The notes under the pieces were generated by a model that searched no databases, had not been told where the DNA came from, and saw only the letters and a list, made by a program, of their open reading frames with translations. From NCBI GenBank assembly GCA_022614705.1, contig JAKEIB010000241.1, positions 1 to 32,159 on the forward strand: DNA of 32,159 nt, written 5' to 3'. Position numbers and translations under genes: made by a program. This DNA is from Planctomycetota bacterium. Its GTDB lineage: Bacteria > Planctomycetota > Planctomycetia > Pirellulales > Lacipirellulaceae. This document shows, one piece after another, positions 23,489 to 31,603 of the stretch. Position 1 is the first letter of the stretch; the number at the start of each line of letters is the position of its first letter.

Positions 23489-24793
23489 TTAACCCACGCG
23501 CCGCGTTTGCTGGGTCAGCAGCTCGTCGCAGGCGGTAGTGACCATCTTGATCGTGATTTCCTGCATCGCCGAGTCGTCGGCGGTGCGGCGTTCGATCGAC
23601 GAACCGGCCTCGTAACGAACCTGCAGGCGGATGTTCCGCGGACCATAGGCGCCGCACCACTCGGCCCGACTGGGCCCGTGCAGGCTGATTGCGGGCGTCC
23701 CGACGGCCACGGCCAGGTGCAACGGCCCGGTGTCGGAACCCACAAACAGCGCGGCCCGGCGGCACAGCGCCGCCAATTCGCGCATGGTCGTCGGCGGCGC
23801 TAGGTGTGCGTTTCGCGCGCTCGTTTCCACGATTCGCTCGGCGAGCGGCCGCTCATCGGGCGTGCCCCACAGCGCCACCGTCGGCATGCCGTGCTCGCGG
23901 CCCAAATGACGCGCCACGCCGCCGTAACGGGCGGTCGGCCACATCTTCGACGGCCAACCCGCGCCTGGGTTCAGCAGCACGAAGCGACGACCGGTCAGCC
24001 CGCGATCGCGCAAGAATTGTTCGGCCACGCGCGCGTCCGCTTCATGCTCCGGCAAATCGAATCGCACTGTGGGAGGCGTCGTCGATATTGTGGGAGGCGT
24101 CTCCGACGCCGATTGCCCCAAGCCGCCGGGGACTGGCTCATTTTGCGGAGTCTTCGCAGCAAAATGTGCCTGTCCCCCTCTCGGCACGCCACCGGCCTCA
24201 CAGAGGCCAGCTACAAAGGGAAACTCGATTCCCAGTGGCCGCAGCATGCTCAGGTAATGCTCGATCACATGGGTGCCACCCGCCGCGACCAGTTCATTGT
24301 TGAACCACTGGCTCAACTCGCGGCCATCCGCGCCTGCCTTGCCAATTCGTCGCCGCGCGCCGCTCAGCCAGGCGACAACTGCGCTTTTGGTAAGGCATTG
24401 GAGATCGATCGTCGTATCGAATTGCAGCTCGCGCAGCCGACGTCGCATGCGCCACACTTCGCCGGGCGACTTCCAAAAGCGACGCCGCACGCGCACTAGC
24501 GCATCCAGCGCCGGATGCCCTTCGAGCAAGTCGCCCATTTGACCTTCGACGATCCAGCCGATGAAGGCGTTCGGAATCGCGTCGCGCAGCGCGCACAACA
24601 CCGGGATCCCGTGAATCACGTCGCCGATGGCACTCGTGCGCACGATAAGTATCCGCGGACCCGAGCGGTCCAGCGATGAATTGACGGACAAAGTCGGTCG
24701 CAGCGCATCCATGCCGTTGGCGCCTTCCCAAGCTTCGAGGGTAGCCGGCTCCGAGCGAATCTGAGCCGGCGAAAAGGGACCGGATAGTAGCAT
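23489..24793 (-). CDS. Glycosyltransferase family 9 with repeat-coded linker insert
   Basis: This 434-residue protein is a GT9 (heptosyltransferase-like) enzyme that adds a sugar to lipopolysaccharide or another surface glycan. Seen are ILIVRTSAIGDVIHGIPVL (about 48-66), NPGAGWPSKMWP in the nucleotide-binding half and VGSDTGPLHLAVAVGTP. It is about 70 residues longer than usual. Most of the excess is a segment at about 193-242 coded by at least three different palindromic repeats, placed between the two Rossmann domains, where an insert is least harmful. The start at 24793 gives about 45 residues before the domain; ATG 24712 is an alternative. It is the last gene of the six-gene minus-strand glycan operon. 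Confidence 0.9.
   Translation of the reverse strand: MLLSGPFSPAQIRSEPATLEAWEGANGMDALRPTLSVNSSLDRSGPRILIVRTSAIGDVIHGIPVLCALRDAIPNAFIGWIVEGQMGDLLEGHPALDALVRVRRRFWKSPGEVWRMRRRLRELQFDTTIDLQCLTKSAVVAWLSGARRRIGKAGADGRELSQWFNNELVAAGGTHVIEHYLSMLRPLGIEFPFVAGLCEAGGVPRGGQAHFAAKTPQNEPVPGGLGQSASETPPTISTTPPTVRFDLPEHEADARVAEQFLRDRGLTGRRFVLLNPGAGWPSKMWPTARYGGVARHLGREHGMPTVALWGTPDERPLAERIVETSARNAHLAPPTTMRELAALCRRAALFVGSDTGPLHLAVAVGTPAISLHGPSRAEWCGAYGPRNIRLQVRYEAGSSIERRTADDSAMQEITIKMVTTACDELLTQQTRRVG
24068..24216. repeat. Composite of three or four repeat families inside the GT9 gene
   Basis: From left: direct repeats of TGTGGGAGGCGTC (24068-24080 and 24089-24101) with the palindrome GGCGTCTCCGACGCC; a hairpin with arms GGGGACTGGCTCATTTTGC (24128-24146) and GCAAAATGTGCCTGTCCCC (24159-24177); and a family B copy (24191-24216). 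The whole block stays open in the gene's frame. Confidence 0.9.
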
Positions 24794-24857
24794 CGCTGGC
24801 CGCCCGAGCCAACACCGGATTCCCGGTGGAAAGTTGCGAAAAATCGCCGGGCGCAGA

Positions 24858-25607
24858 CTATCCAGTAGACTTGGCGCAGTGGTACAACTCGCCGGCGGCC
24901 GCAGTGCCGATCGCCAGCCGCTCGATTTCCTCCGGCTGCAAGAAGTCGGACGGCCGCGTCACCTCCACAATGAAACCTGCTTCGCGAAGCCGATCCATGT
25001 AATCCGGCCCGTAGCACCGCACGTGGTCTTTTTGGCCGAACAAACGCACCCGTTCTTGTTCATCGGTAATTGAGGGGTCTTCAAACGTCACGTCTGTCGT
25101 GATCGGCACCAGCAGCAATGCAAAGCCGCTTGGCTTCAGCACGCGATTGAATTCGCGCATCGCCTTCCGATCGTCGGGCACGTGCTCCAACACATGGCTG
25201 CAATAAATGATGTCGAACTCATTGTCCGGAAACCGAATGTCGGTAATGTCCATTTTCACGTCGGCCGGCCGCATGAGATCGGCCGTCACATAGCCCGAGC
25301 CAATCATCGGACGCCACCGCGACTCGAAACACACTTCGGCCGCGACATGCAGCATCCGAGCGCCGCCCGATTGAAAAAACCTAGTCTTCTCCTGCAGATA
25401 CCGCCACAACAGTCGATGTCGCTCCAGTGCGTCGCACGAAGGGCATCGCGCTTCGAGCCGCGGCGGATCACCGGCCGGCATAAACTTGCGAAACGAGTGA
25501 CCGCACACAGGGCAATGGCGTTTGCCGCCGTAAAGCGCGACCATGCACGCCGCACGCTTCACGGGTCGGGGAACTGTACGAATGAAACGGCGCTTAAGGC
25601 TCAACAT
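24858..25607 (-). CDS. Zinc-ribbon SAM-dependent methyltransferase
   Basis: This 249-residue protein has an N-terminal zinc ribbon (CPVC at 32-35 and CPSC at 55-58) followed by a class I methyltransferase fold of the Methyltransf_11 type. Motif I is unusual (MLHVAAEVCFESRW instead of a Gly-rich loop), as is normal for this zinc-ribbon group; the later motif DIIYCSHVLEHVPDD is intact. In glycan loci such enzymes may methylate a sugar or lipid carrier, but the substrate is unknown. Its ATG overlaps the stop of the upstream GT4 gene by seven bases, showing coupling. Confidence 0.88.
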   Translation of the reverse strand: MLSLKRRFIRTVPRPVKRAACMVALYGGKRHCPVCGHSFRKFMPAGDPPRLEARCPSCDALERHRLLWRYLQEKTRFFQSGGARMLHVAAEVCFESRWRPMIGSGYVTADLMRPADVKMDITDIRFPDNEFDIIYCSHVLEHVPDDRKAMREFNRVLKPSGFALLLVPITTDVTFEDPSITDEQERVRLFGQKDHVRCYGPDYMDRLREAGFIVEVTRPSDFLQPEEIERLAIGTAAAGELYHCAKSTG

Positions 25608-26734
25608 TGTATTTTCGCCTGGACATGGTTGTACAGCGCTGCTGCTGTTGTTTCCCAGCGGAATCGATGCGCAAATTCGCGTATCTTATCTTCCTGATAC
25701 ATATCTCGATTTTTCCACATCATTCGGATGCCGGTCTCGATAGTCCGCGCATCCGCGCGTAACAGCAATTCTCCCGTCACCCCTGGCCGGACGGCGTCTG
25801 TGATTCCTCCGCATCGCGACGCAAGCACTGGAAGACCCGACGCGCTTGCTTCGACATACACTATTCCAAAGCCTTCAACATCATTCCATCTTTGCCGCGG
25901 GGCGAGCAAAAACAAATCACTCTCGCGAAAGCACGCGAGCAGGTCTTCGCGATCTAACGCGCCACGAAAACGCACTCGTGACGCCAGGCCCAGCTCATCC
26001 GCTAGCCGTTCTAGGCGCAGTCGATCGCTCCCGTCGCCGACGATCGTATATTCGATCGGGATATCGTCAATGCGGGCAACAGCGCGCAGCGCACCATCAA
26101 TGTTCTTTCTCTGAATGTTCGTTTGAAGGCGCGCTACAGTGAGAATGCGAAATGTATCCATTGTTCGGGGAGATCGTACTTGAAAAAAGCACTCCTCAAC
26201 GGCCGGATGGATCACGGATGTTCGATCAAAATGCAACCAGTATCTTCTGACTAACCGTTCTCTCATTGGGTTGCTATTGACAAATGCGAGCTTTACGGAA
26301 CGTAAGCCGATGCGCATATCTCGCCAAACCATAAATCGTCTGTATGCACCGGCAAATCGGCGGGTTATTGCATTCTTCGACAGCCTCGGTAAAAGATTGA
26401 CATATTCGTTTCTCATGCACCACGGTTTCAAAAAATCGACGCCGTGACAGTATACAAAGCAGGGTTGATCGAGCTCATTCGCAAGCGGTGCATAACCGGC
26501 ATTCATAAATAGCCACGCGTCGGGATTATACGTCCGCATGTAATCCCGGTCTTGATCGATGCGGCGAGAGAGCACCGGAAAGACTGGATAGCTTTCTGCG
26601 TAGGAATGTTCGCTCCGATGGGCCAGTACGAACACGTCGCACAACCGCATCAGCTGTCGCGCAAAGCCCGAGGCGACCGCTTGCATTCCACCAATCGTGG
26701 GCGGAAACTCTGGCGCGACGATTCCAAGCTTCAT
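25601..26734 (-). CDS. Glycosyltransferase family 4
   Basis: This 377-residue cytoplasmic GT-B enzyme transfers a sugar from a nucleotide donor to a growing surface glycan. The acceptor side begins GIVAPEFPPTIGGMQAVASG; the donor side has the ILTVARLQTN strand, FRGALDREDLLACFRESDLF and the E-x7-E motif EGFGIVYVE followed by ASGLPVLASRCGGITDAV. The N-terminal half is of lower GC than the C-terminal half, which suggests a recombined gene. It lies 15 bases after the methyltransferase upstream and overlaps the next gene by seven bases. Confidence 0.92.
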   Translation of the reverse strand: MKLGIVAPEFPPTIGGMQAVASGFARQLMRLCDVFVLAHRSEHSYAESYPVFPVLSRRIDQDRDYMRTYNPDAWLFMNAGYAPLANELDQPCFVYCHGVDFLKPWCMRNEYVNLLPRLSKNAITRRFAGAYRRFMVWRDMRIGLRSVKLAFVNSNPMRERLVRRYWLHFDRTSVIHPAVEECFFQVRSPRTMDTFRILTVARLQTNIQRKNIDGALRAVARIDDIPIEYTIVGDGSDRLRLERLADELGLASRVRFRGALDREDLLACFRESDLFLLAPRQRWNDVEGFGIVYVEASASGLPVLASRCGGITDAVRPGVTGELLLRADARTIETGIRMMWKNRDMYQEDKIREFAHRFRWETTAAALYNHVQAKIQC

Positions 26735-26749
26735 GACTTCTGCCAGTTC

Positions 26750-27547
26750 TTATGACTTGTTTACTTCAAGCCAAAGATCCAAGCCTTCCGCGGGGTCACT
26801 AGATAATTCAAACCAATCCTTGTTCAAATGTTCGGCATCGACTGTCATTCGTCCACGTTTTCTCCAGCGGGCAACCTGTGTCGGCCCAATGTATTGCCAC
26901 GCCTTCAATACATATCCCCTCAGACTCGGCCCGAAGTGCTTCATCGGATTGGGCGCAGCACGTGCTATCTCAATTTGCTGCGCTTCTCCCCGTCCCACGA
27001 CAGACTTCAGTTGCCAGCCATTTGGCAATACGTCCCCGCACAACCGGTTAAGTTCATCCGCCGTGTACTCTTTAGTGTGATACGGATTCCAGGGTTTCTG
27101 GCCGGAGAACAATCGCCACTTGGCGTTCGGCGTCGTCGCGTAAATATGTCCCCCGGCACGAAGAATTCGTAGAAACTCTTTCAGTGTGGCCACCACGCTT
27201 TCGGGCTGTAAATGTTCTAGCAACTGAAACGCAATAACGCAGTCGACCGATTCAGAGTCAAGCGGAATTGAATCGGCAAATGCCTTGATCTTTTTTACTT
27301 TTGGTAAGTCTGGCAGGTTTTGGAGCGCTGTATCTGCGGCGTCGATGGCATAAATTTCTCCTGCTTTTCTCCCAAGCAACTCGAGAGCATATCCGTATCC
27401 ACAGCCAACATCCGCGACGACGGCGTTTTCGCAAAGCCTCGAGAAAACTTCCTCATATGCGAACAGATGCCTCCGATATAACAAGTAATCCGCGAGCGTT
27501 CGATGATCGTCGTACGCAATACGATATGTACCTTCAATTTCGACCAT
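26750..27547 (-). CDS. SAM-dependent methyltransferase of the glycan operon
   Basis: This 265-residue class I methyltransferase has motif I VVADVGCGYG at 43-52, the acidic end of the next strand at YAIDAADTA, and the VDCVIAFQLLEHLQPES motif, then LRILRAGGHIYATTPN. The C-terminal third has no recognised domain. The substrate is unknown; its place between a flippase and glycosyltransferases suggests sugar methylation. The base composition is clearly lower in GC than the housekeeping part of the window. The gaps to its neighbours are 15 and 35 bases. Confidence 0.88.
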   Translation of the reverse strand: MVEIEGTYRIAYDDHRTLADYLLYRRHLFAYEEVFSRLCENAVVADVGCGYGYALELLGRKAGEIYAIDAADTALQNLPDLPKVKKIKAFADSIPLDSESVDCVIAFQLLEHLQPESVVATLKEFLRILRAGGHIYATTPNAKWRLFSGQKPWNPYHTKEYTADELNRLCGDVLPNGWQLKSVVGRGEAQQIEIARAAPNPMKHFGPSLRGYVLKAWQYIGPTQVARWRKRGRMTVDAEHLNKDWFELSSDPAEGLDLWLEVNKS

Positions 27548-27582
27548 AAGTCATGAGTATCGCGAGGCTGTGGTATGGACTA

Positions 27583-28311
27583 TTAATGGTTCGCATCAAG
27601 TTGATAGAAATGAAAATCGGCGAACGAGCCTTCGCCTGTCTTGCCATCAATCGGATATCGATTGGGGACATGTTGAACGAGATGCCAGGCTGGGCGATTC
27701 TCGTCGATCCAATCAGTGAAACGGCGATGCCGGACATGTGGTGCCTCATGGGTCGGCTGGGACTCGAAGTTGCTGGAGTAAATCACGACGAACCTACGGC
27801 CGGCATCAAATAGTCGCTCCATATACTGTGCATAAACAACATCTTCAACGAGGTGATACACCACATCGAGTGAGATCACCAAGTCCGCAGTTTCGCCACG
27901 GTAATCATTGAGTAAATGAAAGCTCTTCGTCGCATCGTTAGCAAACATAAGGCGACATCGATCAATCGCGTTCCGACTAACATCATATCCGCGATATGAC
28001 GGATACCGCGCGAGCAATAGCTGATTTCCGTCCCCGCATCCGAACTCAATCACAGCGTGAATGGCGTGTTTTCGTACAAAGTCGTTGAGAACTTCGGCTT
28101 TGAAGTCGGCCAAGAGATCATACGATCCCCTTCCGGAGTTGCCGCCTGATTTATAGCGATTTTCCCAATAATCCGCTGAGCCCAGGAACTGACGAGTTCG
28201 TTTAGGAATCAGCCGACTCGCAGCGCGAAACGCGATATCTCCCACGATCGGAATCTGACGAACGAACCTTTTTATCGTCTCTCGCAACGGCTGGAATCGG
28301 GCTTCGGTCAT
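27583..28311 (-). CDS. SAM-dependent methyltransferase with SADYWENRY N-terminus
   Basis: This 242-residue protein belongs to a methyltransferase group often found in polysaccharide loci, recognised by SADYWENRYKSGGNSG (about 45-60) before the fold. Motif I is VIEFGCGDG at 87-95, and LVISLDVVYHLVEDVV is the later motif. The substrate is not known. The ATG overlaps the flippase stop as ATGA, so the two are translationally coupled. The GC content is low for the window. Confidence 0.88.
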   Translation of the reverse strand: MTEARFQPLRETIKRFVRQIPIVGDIAFRAASRLIPKRTRQFLGSADYWENRYKSGGNSGRGSYDLLADFKAEVLNDFVRKHAIHAVIEFGCGDGNQLLLARYPSYRGYDVSRNAIDRCRLMFANDATKSFHLLNDYRGETADLVISLDVVYHLVEDVVYAQYMERLFDAGRRFVVIYSSNFESQPTHEAPHVRHRRFTDWIDENRPAWHLVQHVPNRYPIDGKTGEGSFADFHFYQLDANH

Positions 28312-29924
28312 TGTTTCGGTGGCGAAGTGGGAACGGAACGAGAGCGTCTTAACGGAGGGTTGACGGCATCATACAGCAACTTTGCTGTGTCCGTTACGAA
28401 CCTCCGTCCCGAATTCGTACCGACTACAACCAGCCCCGAGGCAATAATTGACCCGAAGCCACTGAGTGCGATTCCCGCGCCGCTCGAAAGACATGGGAAT
28501 CGATATAAGACCAGGGCCGATACCAATACTGTCGGTAAAGCATATAACACGGCTAATACCGTCAACCAAGCTAAGTCGACAGCGTTTACCGGGCCTTTGT
28601 GCCCAGCATACCAATAGCCGAGTGGAACAACAACAAATATGACCATGAGAGCATATGCTCGTGCCACTCCAACGGGCCCCCACGGCAGCCCGACCAGGAA
28701 TGACAACACGATAAGCGAACAGCCTACAAGGCCCCACTTCATCATGTCTCTTGTCCGCCCTTGGCTGATGTATAGCCAGCCAAGCGAATTACTAATCGGT
28801 TGCACGAATCCCGCAATCGCCAGCCACCTTAGAATCGGCCCCACCTCCGCCCAACGCGGGCCGAACAACACGTCCACTATCCATGGCGCCGTCACGGCGA
28901 CGAACGCCATCAGCGGACACGATACGACCTGGAAAAGGCCGACCGCGCGAAAGTAGGCCTCGCGATACTTGGCCGGCTCGCTCGACACGCGGCTCAGCGC
29001 GGGCACCACGACGTTCATCAGCGGCGCGTTGATCTGCGCCAACGGAGCCATCATCAGCTTGTAACCGCGCTCATAAAAGCCGAGCGGCACCTGCCCCCAC
29101 CACCAGCCGATCAGCAAATTGTCCGCGTAGCGCGCAAAATAATTCACAAAGCTGAATCCCGTCAGGTTCGCTCCGAAGTGAACGAGCTCGCGCATCCCGG
29201 CCACCCGTCGCGGCATGCTCGGTTTCCACCCGCTGACCATCCATGTTACCAGCATACGAAGAAACGCCGCCGACACGGGCAACACGACCAGGGCCCAATA
29301 AGTCCGGTAGCGCCACGCCACCGCGATCGCGATCACGTGCGACAAGATGTAGCACGTCACTTGTACGACGGTGATTGCTTTGAACCGCATCGCGCGGCGC
29401 AGCAGCGCCTGGTGCTGCACCGTCAGTCCGCTAAGCACGAACGATGTCGAAAGCGCGATCGCAATGGGTATCAAGCGAGGCTCACGGTAGAACAACGCGA
29501 TAGCGGGCGACAGCAAACACACCAACGCGGCAATGAGCACTCCCAGCCCCGCCGTGATCCAAAACAAGTTGCTCACCTGCTGATGCGTGATGCGCGGTTG
29601 TTGAATGGTCGCCATCGAAAAACCGGCATCCACGAACATCGCCGCAAAGCCAGTAAACACCGTCACCATGGCCACCATGCCGAAGTCCGCGGGCTGCAGC
29701 AGCCGTGCCATGATTGGCACGCTCACCAGCGCGATCACACCAATGCTCGCTTGAGCCAGACCCGTGTAAAGACCGCCGCGCATGGTCTTGACCTTCAAGC
29801 CACTGCGCAGCCACTCCTCGGAAAAATAGTCGACCTGGTTTCGCATCGCAGAAACTTGTTGCAAGTGGCGGCCAAATCGTTCGCGGTGCGGATAGTTTCT
29901 ATCGGCCGCCGACGACGAGTCCAT
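28308..29924 (-). CDS. Polysaccharide flippase (Wzx/PST type, MVF superfamily)
   Basis: This 538-residue inner-membrane protein has about 12-14 hydrophobic segments and the MVF/PST pattern: LYTGLAQASIGVIALVSVPIMARLL at the start of the membrane part, LQPADFGMVAMVTVFTGFAAMF next, and NLLIGWWWGQVPLGFYERGYKL in the middle. It should flip lipid-linked repeat units to the outer face for a Wzx/Wzy-type polymer; no polymerase is seen in the window. The first 25 residues are polar, and ATG at codon 26 is an alternative start. The part coding the N-terminal two thirds is GC-rich (above 60 percent in sampled lines), while the last 550 bases (C-terminal third) fall to about 45-57 percent. It is the first gene of the minus-strand glycan operon. 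Confidence 0.93.
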   Translation of the reverse strand: MDSSSAADRNYPHRERFGRHLQQVSAMRNQVDYFSEEWLRSGLKVKTMRGGLYTGLAQASIGVIALVSVPIMARLLQPADFGMVAMVTVFTGFAAMFVDAGFSMATIQQPRITHQQVSNLFWITAGLGVLIAALVCLLSPAIALFYREPRLIPIAIALSTSFVLSGLTVQHQALLRRAMRFKAITVVQVTCYILSHVIAIAVAWRYRTYWALVVLPVSAAFLRMLVTWMVSGWKPSMPRRVAGMRELVHFGANLTGFSFVNYFARYADNLLIGWWWGQVPLGFYERGYKLMMAPLAQINAPLMNVVVPALSRVSSEPAKYREAYFRAVGLFQVVSCPLMAFVAVTAPWIVDVLFGPRWAEVGPILRWLAIAGFVQPISNSLGWLYISQGRTRDMMKWGLVGCSLIVLSFLVGLPWGPVGVARAYALMVIFVVVPLGYWYAGHKGPVNAVDLAWLTVLAVLYALPTVLVSALVLYRFPCLSSGAGIALSGFGSIIASGLVVVGTNSGRRFVTDTAKLLYDAVNPPLRRSRSVPTSPPKQ

Positions 29925-30129
29925 ATCAGCGATAAAGGCTCGTGCCGATCGCTAGCTGCCCCCTTATTCTAACCGGCACGCGCGCCGGCGTATCGCGTCG
30001 TTATAACGGTTATCGTCGGCACAACCGCTGCACACAAGTCGGACTCATTTCACAGTTAAACCAATGACCCACCAAGATACGACGAACTTCGCGAAGAATT
30101 CCTGGTCTGTTTTGCAGCGTCGTCGCGCG

Positions 30130-30157
30130 TTCGACGCTTGGGCCGAACGAGTATACT
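30130..30157 (+). promoter_or_regulatory. Possible promoter, TTCGAC-16-TATACT
   Basis: TTCGAC at 30130 and TATACT at 30152 are separated by 16 bases, a plausible sigma-70-like pair with a weak -35 box. It would read towards the plus-strand methyltransferase, over 450 bases away. A second AT box, TACTAT, is at 30355. Confidence 0.25.
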
Positions 30158-30210
30158 ATATCTACCACCGCAATTACCCGACGCCTTCCGCCGATGTCCG
30201 AGATCCCACC

Positions 30211-30294
30211 GGTCAAACCGTGTGAGCGTCACGATTGTGGGTAGGTCCCGCCGGGCCAATCATTTTTCACCCGCAATCGGGACGCTCATTCCGG
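30211..30294. repeat. Inverted pair of the GACGCTCA repeat
   Basis: GAGCGTCACGATTGTGGGTA (30224-30243) is complementary to TCACCCGCAATCGGGACGCTC at 30267-30287, forming a stem of about 20 bases. It lies in the divergent control region. Confidence 0.8.
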
Positions 30295-30541
30295 ACGGCG
30301 CGGCCAAATTTTCGTCTTGCATCGGCACGGCGATATGATATGCTGAGCGTCCGATACTATACAGATGATCACATTGCCGCGCACGCCCCCTAGCTGGCGT
30401 GCCGCGCTGAGGGTGCGCGCCGTACGAACCCGAATGTCGATATGTGCCTGCCTGTCGCAAATTCGCGACATACTTGCCAAAACCCCGGGGGAGAGTTTTG
30501 GGCATCTACGCGAAAACCCGATGAAAACTGCCATCCTCCGC

Positions 30542-30588
30542 GGGGCCAATCATTTTCCACCCACAATCGAGACGCTCACACGGTCGAA
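30542..30588. repeat. Third copy of the GACGCTCA repeat
   Basis: GGGGCCAATCATTTTCCACC, then CACAATCGAGACGCTCACACGG, repeats 30253-30294 directly and is the reverse complement of 30211-30245. It ends 24 bases before the methyltransferase ATG. Confidence 0.8.
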
Positions 30589-30612
30589 CCCACGAGCAGA
30601 GTGAACACCACC

Positions 30613-31536
30613 ATGGCCGAGAATGTTGAAACCGTACACAAGCTGGACGACGAGTCACTCCGCGTTTTCGAACAGAAGGGCACGCAGGACGACCGGGCGC
30701 TCCCGCAAACCGGAAACGCGAATGCCGTCAAGGTGCGACGCGTTGTTCAAATCATCAAGGATCTGTCGAGCCGGCCAATTTCAGAATTGCGCGTGCTCGA
30801 TCTTGCCTGCGGCGAAGGCGTGTACTCGATCGAGCTGGCGCTGCGGGGCGCCGATGTTCAGGCACTGGATGCTCGGACCGAGCGGATGGCCGCGGGCATC
30901 GACGTCGCCCGGCGAAGCGGTTTGGCAAATCTCAGCTTCCAACAGGCCGATGTTCGGCATGTCGAGCAGTCGAATTTCGGCGACTTCGATGTGATCCTTT
31001 TCCTCGGTATTCTCTATCACCTGGATGTGCCTGATTCGCTGTTTGTGCTGAAAAATTTGCATCAGATGTGCCGCAAGCTTTTGATCATCGACACGCACAT
31101 TAGCTTGGCGGGGCGCGATTCATTTCCGTTCGAAGGAAAGTCCTACGCCGGCACGAAGCGACGCGAACATCGTGACACCGATTCGCCAAGCGAACGGCAA
31201 CAGAAGTTGCTGATGTCGGTCGATAATGTCTTCAACTTCTGGTTCACGCGAGAATCGCTCGTGCAGCTATTGACGGATATCGGATTTAGCTCCGTCTTCG
31301 AATGTGTTGCCCCTTTGGAAGCGCACAAACCGCGAAATCGTTTGACACTTGTGGCCGTGAAGGGCGAACCGGTGCGCATTTCCACGTACCCATGGATTAA
31401 TGACCTGACTGAGCAGGAACTAAACGAAAGATTGCGTCCCAAGCAATACCGCGGTGGCGTGAAGCGCCGGCTTCAGCAGTATTCGAATGCGTTGCTGCGT
31501 CCTTTGGGCCTGGAGCTGCGAAGGACCTCTAACTGA
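30613..31536 (+). CDS. SAM-dependent methyltransferase (CmoB-like pattern)
   Basis: This 307-residue class I methyltransferase has motif I VLDLACGEGVYSIELALRG at about 61-79, then QALDARTERM, and DFDVILFLGILYHLDVPDSL as the later motif. ILYHL with a long C-terminal region recalls the CmoB/DUF1698-type tRNA or sugar methyltransferases; beside a glycan locus, sugar methylation is more likely. I chose ATG 30613; a GTG at 30601 is in frame, and the rest of the open frame back to 30442 covers repeats and has no domain. It is the first gene of the plus-strand arm. Confidence 0.88.
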   Translation: MAENVETVHKLDDESLRVFEQKGTQDDRALPQTGNANAVKVRRVVQIIKDLSSRPISELRVLDLACGEGVYSIELALRGADVQALDARTERMAAGIDVARRSGLANLSFQQADVRHVEQSNFGDFDVILFLGILYHLDVPDSLFVLKNLHQMCRKLLIIDTHISLAGRDSFPFEGKSYAGTKRREHRDTDSPSERQQKLLMSVDNVFNFWFTRESLVQLLTDIGFSSVFECVAPLEAHKPRNRLTLVAVKGEPVRISTYPWINDLTEQELNERLRPKQYRGGVKRRLQQYSNALLRPLGLELRRTSN

Positions 31537-31603
31537 GCGGCGCGAAATCGTGGTCAGTGCCCAGTTTGCTGGGGCCGGGATCGAGTACCCTGGTGCGGTT
31601 CCA

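Larger units (their letters stand above)
29925..30612. other. Divergent glycan-locus control region
   Basis: This 688-base gap separates the minus-strand flippase operon from the plus-strand methyltransferase. No convincing gene is present. It holds three copies of a repeat with ACCCRCAATCG and GACGCTCA (two of them forming a palindrome), AT-rich boxes near 30152 and 30355 that could be promoters, and a small hairpin around GCGCACGCC/GGCGTGCCGCGC near 30377-30408. Confidence 0.6.
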
